Shown here one piece after another: positions 28,224-37,332 of a stretch of 64,000 bases of DNA. The position numbers and the translations under genes are program-made. Origin of the DNA: Opitutus sp. (lineage in GTDB: Bacteria > Verrucomicrobiota > Verrucomicrobiia > Opitutales > Opitutaceae); the NCBI GenBank assembly GCA_009695305.1, contig SIBG01000009.1, forward strand, positions 1 to 64,000. Direction: 5' to 3'. The notes beneath the pieces were generated by a model. That model made no database searches. It was given only the letters and a program-made list of their open reading frames with translations, and was not told the DNA's origin. The first letter of the stretch is position 1, and the number at the start of each line of letters is the position of its first letter.

Positions 28224-28685
28224 TCACTCCTTTACTTCCACCACCACTTGCACCTCGGTCGTCGAGCCGCGCGGGAGGCCGTTGACGGCGACGGCGGCGC
28301 GGGCGTGCTTGCCCGCGTCGCCAAAAACTTTCACGAACAGGTCGCTCGCGCCGTTGATCACCGCCGGGCTGTCCGCGAAATTATCCACCGCGTTGACGAA
28401 GCCGCTCACGAACACGATCCGGGCAACACGGTCGAGCGAGCCGAGCGCGGCCTTGATGTTGGCGAGCGTGTTGAGGGCACACACCTCGGCGGATTTCTTG
28501 GCGGTCTCGACGGTTTGCTCCTTCCCGACCTGGCCAGTGTGGGTCATCTGCCCGTTGCATAGGCAGACGGTGCCAGCGCAATAAAGCAGGTTGCCCGTGC
28601 GCACCGTGGGCACGTAGCTGCCGGCAGCGGCGGGAGGGGTCGGGAGCGTGAGGCCAAGTTCAGCGAGGCGGGCTTCAGGATTCAT
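28224..28685 (-). CDS. RidA-family protein (YjgF/YER057c/UK114)
   Basis: A 153-residue member of the RidA superfamily, the longer type whose N-terminus reads PEARLAELGLTLP. Typical RidA proteins hydrolyse reactive enamines/imines produced by PLP enzymes; longer subgroups have less certain activities. The TVCL-CNGQMTHTGQVG stretch and the C-terminal STTEVQVVVEVKE strand are seen; the canonical catalytic Arg of the archetypal subgroup (in a xNRVAV-type motif) is replaced by the ARAAVAVNGLP context. Next upstream on the other side is a binding lipoprotein gene 44 bases away on the same strand. Confidence 0.88.
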   Translation of the reverse strand: MNPEARLAELGLTLPTPPAAAGSYVPTVRTGNLLYCAGTVCLCNGQMTHTGQVGKEQTVETAKKSAEVCALNTLANIKAALGSLDRVARIVFVSGFVNAVDNFADSPAVINGASDLFVKVFGDAGKHARAAVAVNGLPRGSTTEVQVVVEVKE

Positions 28686-28728
28686 CGTGGGCCGAGCGTC
28701 ACGCTTTGGCGCGCGGACGCAAAGTTTT

Positions 28729-29724
28729 TTAGCGCAAACCCGGCGGCAGAAACTCCGTCGTCACGATCGACGGTAGCGCCACCGGCGCATCCAGGATTTT
28801 CAGCTCCATCAGCACCGCCATCTCCCGCCCCAATCGTGCCAAGGAAAGCTGGCCGAGATCCTCGCCTTTGGCGCGATCGCCCGTCGCGAACGAATGCGCG
28901 ATCAGTTCGCCGCGCGAGAATTCGAGCTGTTCGCGCGTCATCTGCGAATTTCGCTCCAGGATCATCGCATGGGCGGGCGCGGGATCGCCGTCGAGGTAGT
29001 CCCGCCAGCCGCGCAGCGTGGCCGTGACAAATGCGCGCACCAGCGCCGGCTCCGTGCGCGCCAGCTCCCGACGGCAGATGATGGTTTGATACACGTCGTA
29101 GCCCGAGTCCGCCAGCAGCAGCGTCCGCACCTTCAGGCCGCGTTGCTGCACGTAGAACGGTTCATTGGTAATGAAGCACTGCTGCACGGTCGACTTATCC
29201 ACGAGGAAGCCAGCCACCCCGTAGTTCAGCGGCCGCAGGTCGAATTTGATGCCGTATTTTTTTTGAATGAAGGGGATCCATGCCATGCCGACGGCCGCCG
29301 TGACGGTGCGGCCTTGCAGGTCTGGGAACGAACGCACCGGGCTTCCGTCGTGCACCATCAGCGCCTGCGGGTCGTGCTGAAACGTAGCGGCGACGATAAG
29401 CAGCGGCAGCCCCCGCGCGGCGGCCAGCATCACATCGTCGCTGCGATTCATCCCGAAATCAGCGGTGCCTTTTGCCACGGGCACCTTGATCGCGGCCCCC
29501 GGTCCGCCGGACCGGATGTCCACCGTCAGTCCCGCTTCCGCATAATACCCCCGGGCCAGCGCCTGATAAAAACCGCCGTGCTCTGCTTGGGGAAACCAGT
29601 CGGTTTGCAGTGAGACCGCGCGCAACCCCGCCTTGGTCGGAGGTTCGACCAGTGCCGGGCGCGAGCAACCCGCCGCGGACAAAACGGCGACAGTCGCAAC
29701 CAGGGTGACACGCAGAAGACTCAC
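28729..29724 (-). CDS. NMT1/THI5-type ABC substrate-binding lipoprotein
   Basis: Periplasmic binding component of an ABC importer, 331 residues. From a GTG at 29724 it opens with a lipoprotein signal ending in the lipobox AAGC (about residues 18-21). The mature part begins with SLQTDWFPQAEHGGFYQA, the NMT1/ThiY signature, suggesting a pyrimidine, thiamine precursor or organosulfonate/nitrogen ligand. Upstream residues of the ORF (to 29973) overlap the divergent amidase gene and are rejected. No permease or ATPase is adjacent, so they must lie elsewhere. The neighbouring amidase and purine genes hint at a nitrogen-compound ligand. Confidence 0.85.
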   Translation of the reverse strand: MSLLRVTLVATVAVLSAAGCSRPALVEPPTKAGLRAVSLQTDWFPQAEHGGFYQALARGYYAEAGLTVDIRSGGPGAAIKVPVAKGTADFGMNRSDDVMLAAARGLPLLIVAATFQHDPQALMVHDGSPVRSFPDLQGRTVTAAVGMAWIPFIQKKYGIKFDLRPLNYGVAGFLVDKSTVQQCFITNEPFYVQQRGLKVRTLLLADSGYDVYQTIICRRELARTEPALVRAFVTATLRGWRDYLDGDPAPAHAMILERNSQMTREQLEFSRGELIAHSFATGDRAKGEDLGQLSLARLGREMAVLMELKILDAPVALPSIVTTEFLPPGLR

Positions 29725-29812
29725 GCCCCCATGATGAAAATCCTGTCGCCCGCGCGGCGAGCACCAAACCCGCAGGGTTGCGTCATAGTCCCGCCTCTGA
29801 AATATCCGCGGC

Positions 29813-31054
29813 ATGCGTTTCGCCGAGTGGCAGCAATTTTCCCCCACCGCAGCCGCCCGTGAATTGTTGCGGCGGGTGCGCACGCAGCTGCCACCGGCGC
29901 AGCAACGGGCGGCGATCGCGTGCCTGGCCGCGGAAGCAGAACTCGCCGCCAGCTTCACCACGGCCGGACGCACCGGGTTGCTCGGCGGCGTGCCCTACTT
30001 CGCCAAGGACCTCTTCGATGTGGCCGGCCGGCCCACGTTCGCCGGCTCCACGTTTCTCCCGGAGGCGCGTTCGACCCCGGCGCGCGACAGCCATCTCCTT
30101 CGCGCCATGACTGCCGCCGGCGCCGTCCTGGCGGGCAAGACGCAGCTCCACGAATTTGCCTACGGCATCACCGGCGAGAATCCGCACTATGGCGACTGCG
30201 AGCATCCGCGCTTTCCAGGCCGGACCACGGGCGGATCGAGCAGCGGCTCCGCCGCCGTCGTGGCGGCGGGCATCGCCCCGCTCGCGCTCGGCACCGATAC
30301 GGGCGGGTCGGTGCGCGTGCCCGCGGCGTTTTGCGGGCTCTTTGGTTTTCGACTTACGGCGCGCGACCAGTGGATCGCCGATGCGTTTCCGCTCGCGCCG
30401 AGTTTTGATACCGCCGGCTGGTTCACCGCCAACGCGGAGGACATGCGCACCGCGATCGCCGCACTTATCGGACTGCGCACCTGCGAACGCGAACCCCGCG
30501 GCTGTTACCTGGAGCTGCCCGGCCTCGACGCCGAGGTTGCGACCGCCTGCCGTGACGCCGCCGCCCGCTTCACGACGCCGGCCGAGGCCACGGTGCGGGA
30601 TGATTTGCTCCACGGGTTTTCCAGTGCGTCGGATACCTATCATACCGTCGTCGCCCTCGAAGCGTGGGCGGTGCATCAGACTTGGGCCGAGCGCTTCCGC
30701 TCGCGTTATGATCCAGTCGTGTGGCAGCGACTGAACCGGGTGCACTCATTCACACCCGCCCAGATCGACTCGGCGCCAACTGGCCTGACCGCCATGCGAT
30801 TGCTCTGGACGAACTTTTTTCTCACCTACGATTTTCTCGTCCTGCCCGCTACACCCTGTCCGGCGTTAACCAAAGCCGACTGCACGCTCGCCAGCCGCAG
30901 TCGCCTCCTCGCGCTCACCGCGCCCGCCAGCCTCGGTGGATTGCCGGTGCTCACCGTGCCCGTCGCCCTGCCGTCCGGCCTGAGCACGGGCCTGCAAATC
31001 ATTGTGAACCATCCGCAGAGTCCGGCCGTGAACTGGGCGTTGGGTCGCACGTAG
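29813..31054 (+). CDS. Amidase (amidase signature family)
   Basis: A 413-residue amide hydrolase of the Ser-cisSer-Lys class. Lys65 (PYFAKDLF), the GGSSSGS loop (about 141-146) with the cis-serine, and Ser166 (TDTGGSVR) are all present, so it should be active. The short length and C-terminus resemble plant-type and AtzF-like amidases rather than GatA; no gatB/gatC is nearby. It is divergent from the binding lipoprotein gene (88 bases). The stop codon is the TAG of the GTAG head of the palindrome that follows. Confidence 0.88.
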   Translation: MRFAEWQQFSPTAAARELLRRVRTQLPPAQQRAAIACLAAEAELAASFTTAGRTGLLGGVPYFAKDLFDVAGRPTFAGSTFLPEARSTPARDSHLLRAMTAAGAVLAGKTQLHEFAYGITGENPHYGDCEHPRFPGRTTGGSSSGSAAVVAAGIAPLALGTDTGGSVRVPAAFCGLFGFRLTARDQWIADAFPLAPSFDTAGWFTANAEDMRTAIAALIGLRTCEREPRGCYLELPGLDAEVATACRDAAARFTTPAEATVRDDLLHGFSSASDTYHTVVALEAWAVHQTWAERFRSRYDPVVWQRLNRVHSFTPAQIDSAPTGLTAMRLLWTNFFLTYDFLVLPATPCPALTKADCTLASRSRLLALTAPASLGGLPVLTVPVALPSGLSTGLQIIVNHPQSPAVNWALGRT

Positions 31055-31079
31055 GAGCAGCCTGCTGGCAGGCTGCTAC
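31051..31079. repeat. GTAG-headed palindrome giving stop codons to two convergent genes
   Basis: GTAG, then a near-perfect hairpin (AGCAGCCTGC / GCAGGCTGCT), then CTAC. On the plus strand the TAG of GTAG ends the amidase; on the minus strand the TAG of the opposite GTAG ends the amidohydrolase. It also has the shape of a bidirectional terminator. REP sequences in other bacteria carry a GTAG head recognised by REP-associated Y1 transposases. Confidence 0.75.
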
Positions 31080-31945
31080 TGCCAGAACAGGCGCTCCGCA
31101 TTTCCGCCCAACACGGCCTCGCTCACCCCGTTCGCTTTCGCCTCGGCGATCAAACGCCCCATGGTCGGCTCCGCGTCGAGCTTCGGATAGAGGTTGAGCG
31201 GATAATCCGAACCGAACAAGACGCGCTTCGCCGGCACCAACTCGAGAAATTTCCTCCATACGTCCGCGCCGTAGAGCAACGGCGACGCGGCGGTATCAAA
31301 ATAAATATTTTCCAACTTGTTCGCGCCCGCCTCACGCCGCGGCAGCATTCCGCCCCAGTGCGCGAGCACGAAGGTCGTCGTAGGATGCTCGCGCGCGAGC
31401 CGCACAAAATCCGCCAGCGGCGTCTCGACGCGACCTGGATAGGCGCGGCCCTCGGGATCCGTCACATGGAGATTCACGGGCAGCTTCCACTGGCCCGCCT
31501 GCTCCAGCACCGCGCGAAACACGGGATCATCCACCCCGTAGCCTTGCGAGTGCGGCGAGAGTTCCCCGACTCCAATCAGGCCCTCGCCCTGCGCCCGGGT
31601 CATCTCCTCCAGCGTCGCCGCCCTGCCGGCGAGTGGCTGCAACGCGGCGAAGGCCGCCAGCCGCTGCGGCTGGGCCCGGACACACTCGGCATAAAATCGA
31701 TTTTGCCAGGCACACGATTCCGGTTTCTCCCAATACCATCCCAGCAAAACCGCCCGCGCCACCTCCGCGCGATCCATCTCGCGCAGCAGTTCGCCCACGC
31801 TGGGGAAAGCCTGCACCGCCCGCCCGTCCGCTCGCCGCCGCGTGCTCAGCGCGACCCACTGCCCCTCGCCGTGCGCCGCCGCCCACCCCGCGGGGTCGGC
31901 GTTGAGTTCCGAAGGATAGAGGTGGACGTGGCTGTCGATTATCAT
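31076..31945 (-). CDS. Amidohydrolase-2 family metal-dependent hydrolase
   Basis: A 289-residue TIM-barrel hydrolase. DSHVHLYP (residues 4-11) supplies the HxH metal ligands; LHVTDP and FVLAHWGGMLP carry further histidines and FGSDYPLNLYP the late aspartate. The family acts on C-C or C-N bonds of small cyclic acids or lactones; the substrate is not evident. Start at ATG 31945 (MIIDSHVH); the ORF upstream to 33046 runs antisense through the nucleoside permease gene and is rejected. Its stop lies in the palindrome shared with the amidase. Confidence 0.88.
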   Translation of the reverse strand: MIIDSHVHLYPSELNADPAGWAAAHGEGQWVALSTRRRADGRAVQAFPSVGELLREMDRAEVARAVLLGWYWEKPESCAWQNRFYAECVRAQPQRLAAFAALQPLAGRAATLEEMTRAQGEGLIGVGELSPHSQGYGVDDPVFRAVLEQAGQWKLPVNLHVTDPEGRAYPGRVETPLADFVRLAREHPTTTFVLAHWGGMLPRREAGANKLENIYFDTAASPLLYGADVWRKFLELVPAKRVLFGSDYPLNLYPKLDAEPTMGRLIAEAKANGVSEAVLGGNAERLFWQ

Positions 31946-32023
31946 CGCACGCGGGAGAGCGGCCAAGATGCTTGACCCACTCGCACGGCACAAGCCGGGC
32001 TTAACGTTTTCGCTTCTTTCTCG

Positions 32024-32995
32024 ATGATCGCTCGCGCCACCGCCGTTTTCCTTGGCCTGATGGGCTTCGCCGCCGCCGGCGCGGAAGTATTCCAGCCTAA
32101 AGTCGTCATCGTCGTGATGTTCGAACCGGCCGGCGGCGGCAGCGCGACCGGCGAACTCCGCTTCTGGCGCGAGCGTGAGCAGCTCGACCGGACCATTCCA
32201 CTCCCCGCCGCGCTGCATGATGTGCAGGCCAAGGCCGACGGCTCGGTGATCGCGATCCTCACCGGCGTCGGCAACACCAACGCCGCGGCGTCCATCATGG
32301 CCCTGGGCCTGGATCCGCGCTTCGACCTGCGCCGCAGTTACTGGCTCGTGGCCGGCATCGCGGGCATCGATCCCGCCGACTGGCCGACCGGTTATTTTCC
32401 CCTCGGCAAAAAACGTCCCTACGAAAAGCCCCATCCGGCCACGGACTTCGCCGCCGGCAACGTCTATCAGCTGGACCCAGGCCTCGTGCGCTGGGCTTAC
32501 GAGCTCACGCGAGACACTCCGCTCGCCGACTCCGACAAGATGCGCCAGCGCCGCGCCAAATACCCCGGCCAGCCGAATGCCCAGCGCCCGCCCTTCGTGC
32601 TCATCGGCGCCAATCTCGCCTCCTCCACCTACTGGTCGGGCCGACTGCTCAACCAGTGGGCCAACGCCTGGGTTGACTATTACACCGACGGCCGGGCCAA
32701 TTACGTCACCACTGCGATGGAGGACAGCGGCACGCTGCGTTCGCTCACGAATCTCGACCGCGCCGGCAAGGTCGACGCCAAACGCGTGCTCGTGCTGCGC
32801 ACGGCGAGTGATTTCGACATGCCATGGCCCGGCGCCACCACCGTGGAGGCACTGAACGACGATGAAGACGGACTCTACCCGGCCTATCTGCCTTCGCTCG
32901 AAGCGGCGTATCAGGTCGGCAGTCGCGTCGTCCATGCGCTCATCGCCGACTGGGACCGATACGCGACCGCCCTGCCGGGCGCGGCCAAAAAATGA
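32024..32995 (+). CDS. Purine nucleoside permease-like protein (NUP family)
   Basis: A 323-residue protein with a signal peptide (about 1-20) and no further membrane helices. It matches the NUP family named after a Candida nucleoside permease, whose fold is related to nucleoside phosphorylases. PKVVIVVMFEP and ILTGVGNTNAAASIMALGL correspond to phosphate- and base-binding strands of phosphorylases. A periplasmic nucleoside-binding or phosphorolytic role is therefore likely. A purine permease gene follows 74 bases downstream, which supports nucleoside salvage. Confidence 0.86.
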   Translation: MIARATAVFLGLMGFAAAGAEVFQPKVVIVVMFEPAGGGSATGELRFWREREQLDRTIPLPAALHDVQAKADGSVIAILTGVGNTNAAASIMALGLDPRFDLRRSYWLVAGIAGIDPADWPTGYFPLGKKRPYEKPHPATDFAAGNVYQLDPGLVRWAYELTRDTPLADSDKMRQRRAKYPGQPNAQRPPFVLIGANLASSTYWSGRLLNQWANAWVDYYTDGRANYVTTAMEDSGTLRSLTNLDRAGKVDAKRVLVLRTASDFDMPWPGATTVEALNDDEDGLYPAYLPSLEAAYQVGSRVVHALIADWDRYATALPGAAKK

Positions 32996-33069
32996 GCGCC
33001 CATTGTCGGCCCCCATTTTCGCCGCGCCTCCGCTCTTCGCTCCCACCGCGCTAAAGCCACTGAACCTTT

Positions 33070-34404
33070 ATGCTGCAACGTCTCTTCAAACTCTCGGAAA
33101 ATAACACCACCGTCGGACGCGAACTTCAGGCCGGTCTCACGACGTTTGCGGCGATGGCCTATATCCTGGCGGTTAATCCGGCCATCCTCGCCAACACCGG
33201 CATGGACAAAGGCGCCCTGGTCACGGTCACCGCGCTCACCGCCGCGGTCGCCACGCTCCTGATGGCGCTCCTCACCAACTATCCCATCGCGCTCGCGCCG
33301 GGCATGGGCATCAACGCGTTCTTCACGTTCACCATTTGTCTCGGCCGCGGGGTGCCGTGGACGGAGGCCCTCGGAATGGTCTTCGTCAACGGCGTGATTT
33401 TCCTCCTCCTCTCCGTCACCGGCGTGCGGGAGAAAATCATCGCGGCCATTCCCCACTCCCTGAAAATCGCCGTCACGTGCGGCATCGGGCTCTTCATCGC
33501 CTTCATCGGGCTCAAGAATGGCGGCGTGATCGTCGCCAATCCCGCGACGTTTGTCTCCCACGGGAGCTTCACCTCCGGGCCGGTCGCGCTCTGTCTCGCG
33601 GGCGTCGCCCTCACCGCGATCCTCGTCGCCCGGCGGGTGCCGGGGGCGATCGTGATCAGCATCGCAGTGCTCACGGTCGCCGGGATTTTCGTCCCGGCCG
33701 GCGGCGGCGCGAGAGTCACCCAACTGCCGGCGAGTTTCTTCTCCCTCCCGGCTTCGCCCGCACCCGTGATGTTCAAGCTCACGTTTCATTTTCTCACGAG
33801 CTCCAACGCCATCTTCCTCGCGCTGCCCCTCATCCTCACGCTGCTGCTCGTCGATCTGTTTGATAACATCGGCACGCTCATCGGCGTGACGAAACGCGCC
33901 GGCTTCCTTCGCGCCGACGGCACGCTGCCCCGAGCCGGCCGCGCCCTGCTCGCCGATTCGATCGCGACGATTCTCAGCGCGCTCGCCGGCACTTCGACGG
34001 TCGTCAGCTACATCGAGTCGGCCTCCGGCGTCGAAGCCGGCGGCCGCACCGGGCTCACGACGACCACGACGGCGGCGCTGATGCTCTTGGCGTTGTTTCT
34101 GACACCGCTGATTTTGATTATCCCCGCAGCGGCCACGGCGCCCGCCCTCGTCATTGTGGGCGTGTTCATGATGCAGTCGGTCGTGGATATCGACCTGAAG
34201 GACTTCACTGTCGCCGCGCCGGCGGTGCTGACGATCCTGGCGATTCCCCTCACGTTTAGCATCGCCGACGGCATCGGCCTGGGCCTGATCTGCGCCGCGC
34301 TGCTCGCCCTGGCGCTGGGCGATTCCAAAAAAATGACCGTCGCCGGCTATGCCGTGGCGGTGATTTTCTTCCTCGAATTCTTCAAAATCTGGCCGTTTCG
34401 GTAG
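33070..34404 (+). CDS. NCS2-type purine (adenine/guanine/hypoxanthine) permease
   Basis: Proton-coupled nucleobase importer of the AzgA-like branch, 444 residues with about 12-14 membrane segments. TTFAAMAYILAVNPAIL (about 25-41), APGMGINAFFTF and LDLFDNIGTLIGVTKRAG-like segments are hallmarks of this branch. It is flanked by the NUP-type protein (same strand) and adenine deaminase (convergent, stops one base apart), giving a clear purine-salvage context. Confidence 0.93.
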   Translation: MLQRLFKLSENNTTVGRELQAGLTTFAAMAYILAVNPAILANTGMDKGALVTVTALTAAVATLLMALLTNYPIALAPGMGINAFFTFTICLGRGVPWTEALGMVFVNGVIFLLLSVTGVREKIIAAIPHSLKIAVTCGIGLFIAFIGLKNGGVIVANPATFVSHGSFTSGPVALCLAGVALTAILVARRVPGAIVISIAVLTVAGIFVPAGGGARVTQLPASFFSLPASPAPVMFKLTFHFLTSSNAIFLALPLILTLLLVDLFDNIGTLIGVTKRAGFLRADGTLPRAGRALLADSIATILSALAGTSTVVSYIESASGVEAGGRTGLTTTTTAALMLLALFLTPLILIIPAAATAPALVIVGVFMMQSVVDIDLKDFTVAAPAVLTILAIPLTFSIADGIGLGLICAALLALALGDSKKMTVAGYAVAVIFFLEFFKIWPFR

Positions 34405-34405
34405 A

Positions 34406-36226
34406 TCAAGTCTTCCGACCCTGCACTTCAAACAACGGCACGATCTTCATCGCGATCACGTCAACGAGCCCCTTGTCCGTCAGCCGCAACTCAGGGATCA
34501 CCGAGAGCGGCAGGAGGTTAAAGCCCATATACGGCACGCGGCAGCCCAGCTTCACCCAGGCGCGCTTGAGCGCGGTCGTTTCTTTCGCCACCACCGGGGC
34601 CCGCCGATCGGATAGCAAACCCGCAATCGGCAGCGCCACACTGGCGAGGACTTTTCCTCTCTGGACCACGCAGACGCCGCCGCGAAGTTTTTTCACCGCG
34701 GCCAGCGCCCGTTGCATGTCGTGCTCATTCGTGCCGGCGAGCACCACGTTGTGGGCATCATGGCCCACGCTGCTCGCGACCGCGCCGTCCCGCAGGCCGA
34801 AGTCGCGCAACAAGCCATGCGCCACTCCGCCGTTTTTTCCGTGACGCTCGACCACGGTGAGGAAACACAGCTCGTGCCGCGTAAAGTGATCCGCCCAGGC
34901 GGCCGCCGGCGCGAGAGCCACGCGGTCACGCGCCGTCACGATGCCGGGCGGGATGAAGCGAATCACATTCGCCGTCACTGCTGCGACCGGCAGTTTGGGC
35001 GTCAGCGTCACCCGCCGCGGCAGTTTCACCGTCTGGTAGGCCGCACGCGGATAGCGGTAGCGCCGGCTGAGCGCGCGATCGAGGAGTGAGGTGATCTTCC
35101 GCCCCGCGACGACCAACTCGCCGCCGAACCAAGTGTTCTGCACCTCGAGCGCGTCGTTGAGCAAGACGACGTCGGCGCGGCGCGGCGGAGCGAGCCCGCC
35201 GAAATCACCGTCCAACGCATAGCGCGTCGCGGGATGCAGCGAACCCAGGCTCCACGCCGTGGTCGTCTTCAAGCCGGCCGCGACGGCCTGCCGCACGACC
35301 CAATCCATCCCGAATAAAAACAAATCGTCCGCATCGCGATCATCGGTGCAGACGCACACCCGCTTCGGGTTCGCACCCAGCTCGGTCACCGCCTTGATCG
35401 CCTGCGGCAGCGAATGCCAAGGCGTCGTCGGATTACCGCCGCGCAGAAACACCCACACGCCATTCTCAAGAAAATCGTTACTGATCTCCCGGTCGATGGC
35501 TTCGTGGGTGTCGCTCACGCCGCTCGCGGCGCCCGCCGCGACAAACTCGCGCCCATAGATGTGCCCGCACACGGGTCGGCCGCGCTTCAGTGCCTCCGCG
35601 AGGATCGCGTGGCTCCGCGCATCGCCCATGGCGACGGAAATGTAGTCCATCTTCTCGCCGAGCGCCTTCGCCTCGGGCCAGCGGTCGAAGATCCGCCCGA
35701 TCTTGGCCGGCGTAAGATCGCCCCCGGCGGTTTCGAGCTGCGCATTCGTCGCCGGCACCGTGCTCGGCACCGTGAGAAAAACCGACAGCGGCGCCTGGCG
35801 CGCATCCGCCAACATCCACTCAATGCCGGCGACGTCGCACACGTTCCCGATCTCGTGGCTGTCGCAAAACACCGTCGTCGTGCCATTCAGCAACGCCGCC
35901 TCGGCAAACGCGCACGCCGTCATCATGCTGCTCTCAATGTGCACATGCGGGTCCACCAGCCCCGGGGCCAAAATGCCGCCGCGCGCGTCGTAGATCCTTG
36001 TCCGCGCGCCCGGCAATTTCGCGCGTTTGAACGCACCCGCTGGTTTCACCACTGCGATCCGTCCAGCCTTGATCCAAAGCTCGCGCCCCGGATGGATTCG
36101 CTCGGTGTAGGTCGAGAGCAGCCGCGCGCCGGTAATCACGAGGTCGGGCGCCGCCCGGCCCATGGCGACCGCGGCCAGCGAACGCGTCATGGTGTGCAGC
36201 GGGGCCACGGAAAAGCGGGTGAGCAT
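34406..36226 (-). CDS. ade: Adenine deaminase
   Basis: Converts adenine to hypoxanthine and ammonia. From the ATG at 36226 the protein has 606 residues, close to E. coli Ade (about 588). It has the amidohydrolase metal motif [11 protein letters not shown], the [15 protein letters not shown] segment and [10 protein letters not shown], followed by a C-terminal domain (from about 420) with [13 protein letters not shown] that is characteristic of the Ade2 type. The ORF upstream to 36631 is unlikely to be translated. Convergent with the purine permease gene; together with NUP this forms an adenine uptake and deamination set. Confidence 0.93.
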   Translation of the reverse strand: MLTRFSVAPLHTMTRSLAAVAMGRAAPDLVITGARLLSTYTERIHPGRELWIKAGRIAVVKPAGAFKRAKLPGARTRIYDARGGILAPGLVDPHVHIESSMMTACAFAEAALLNGTTTVFCDSHEIGNVCDVAGIEWMLADARQAPLSVFLTVPSTVPATNAQLETAGGDLTPAKIGRIFDRWPEAKALGEKMDYISVAMGDARSHAILAEALKRGRPVCGHIYGREFVAAGAASGVSDTHEAIDREISNDFLENGVWVFLRGGNPTTPWHSLPQAIKAVTELGANPKRVCVCTDDRDADDLFLFGMDWVVRQAVAAGLKTTTAWSLGSLHPATRYALDGDFGGLAPPRRADVVLLNDALEVQNTWFGGELVVAGRKITSLLDRALSRRYRYPRAAYQTVKLPRRVTLTPKLPVAAVTANVIRFIPPGIVTARDRVALAPAAAWADHFTRHELCFLTVVERHGKNGGVAHGLLRDFGLRDGAVASSVGHDAHNVVLAGTNEHDMQRALAAVKKLRGGVCVVQRGKVLASVALPIAGLLSDRRAPVVAKETTALKRAWVKLGCRVPYMGFNLLPLSVIPELRLTDKGLVDVIAMKIVPLFEVQGRKT

Positions 36227-36349
36227 GGCAGCGTTGAAGCAGGCGGCGGGCCGCCGCGCGAATCCATTTTTGCCCCGGAGGCACCCGCGGCGTGAGCGGC
36301 GGGATCGCTCGACTGCCCGAGCCCGTTGCCTTCCCTGTGCTCCCGCGCC

Positions 36350-36379
36350 GGGCGACGCGGCACTGGGATCTCGCCCTAC
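36350..36379. repeat. GTAGGGC palindrome overlapping the stop of the C13-like gene
   Basis: Read on the minus strand, GTAGGGCGA ... TCGCCC forms a six-pair stem with a 15-base loop directly at the end of the C13-like gene, whose TAG stop is part of GTAG. Possibly a terminator of the long operon. The stem is shorter than in the other copies. Confidence 0.5.
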
Positions 36380-37332
36380 TTCACCTCGTAGACTGTCGCG
36401 AGCTCGAGCAATTTTTTCTCCAACTCGCGGAAATATTCCTCCTCCGCCATCTTCGGCTTGGCCAGGCGCAGTTTCGCCACCGCGATTTCCAGCTCGTCGC
36501 GGCGCATCCGCACCGTCGGCGGCAGTTGCTGCTCGGTGACGCTGCGCAGGAGGTGAAACTGATGCGCCCGCGTGCCGTCGAGCGTGGCGCCGTCCTTCGC
36601 CTGTTTCTTGGCGCGCACTCCGCGAAACCACTCGGCCGGCGTGCCGAGCCCGTCGCCGTTGTCGTCGAGGAGCGCGTGCTCCGTCGCGAGGCGGCCCTCC
36701 GTCTTATAGAATTCGTTGGTGCGCTGCCCCGCCCCGAGAAACGCCTCGAGCAGCGAAACCTGCCCGTCCTTGTCGAGATCGCTTTTGGGATCGGCCATCG
36801 CCTCCGCCAGATATTTTCCGAACCTCGCATAGTTCTGCTCGAAGCCGCTCCGCGTCGAGGAGATGACCACCCGGTTGGGCGCGGAAAGTTTCGCCAGGAA
36901 CGGCGCGCTGGCCGACGCCGTGTCGATGACCGCCACCGGCCGGTGGAATGGTTTCAACCAGAGGGCCAGTTCGCTCGCCGGCAGGTCGGGACCGCGCAGG
37001 TTGAACTTCGCCTCCTTGCCGTCGAACGTCCCGTGGCCGACCAGCACCACCCAAAGCTCGCCCACGCCTTCTTTCGGTTCGGCCGCCAACGCCTCCCGCA
37101 ACCGGTCATGATCGCTCACCGCGCCCGGTTCCCCGCCGCCGAACGCGAGGTGTCTGGCCCCGGCCTGCGCGCTGATCGCCGCCCACGTCTCCACCGCCTT
37201 CGTGAACACCGGCGCAAATTCCGCTTCACCCGCCGCACCGGCGAGCACGATGACCGTGGCGCGTTCCGCCGCCAGCTCCGCGGCGCGCAGGCTCACCATG
37301 GCCAGGAAGAATAATGCCACGACGTTTCTCAT
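36376..37332 (-). CDS. C13/caspase-like exported protein, catalytic Cys apparently lost
   Basis: A 318-residue exported protein; signal peptide about 1-16. The central domain resembles legumain/caspase-hemoglobinase folds: a strand ending in LVGHGTFDG carries the histidine, and [11 protein letters not shown] occupies the place where a Cys is expected, with Ala or Ser instead. [14 protein letters not shown] and [10 protein letters not shown] look like EF-hand calcium loops. A helical C-terminus follows. It is the last gene of the MoxR/VWA operon and its ATG overlaps the preceding stop (ATGA). Probably a binding or scaffold pseudo-peptidase; a Ser nucleophile cannot be excluded. Confidence 0.75.
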   Translation of the reverse strand: MRNVVALFFLAMVSLRAAELAAERATVIVLAGAAGEAEFAPVFTKAVETWAAISAQAGARHLAFGGGEPGAVSDHDRLREALAAEPKEGVGELWVVLVGHGTFDGKEAKFNLRGPDLPASELALWLKPFHRPVAVIDTASASAPFLAKLSAPNRVVISSTRSGFEQNYARFGKYLAEAMADPKSDLDKDGQVSLLEAFLGAGQRTNEFYKTEGRLATEHALLDDNGDGLGTPAEWFRGVRAKKQAKDGATLDGTRAHQFHLLRSVTEQQLPPTVRMRRDELEIAVAKLRLAKPKMAEEEYFRELEKKLLELATVYEVK

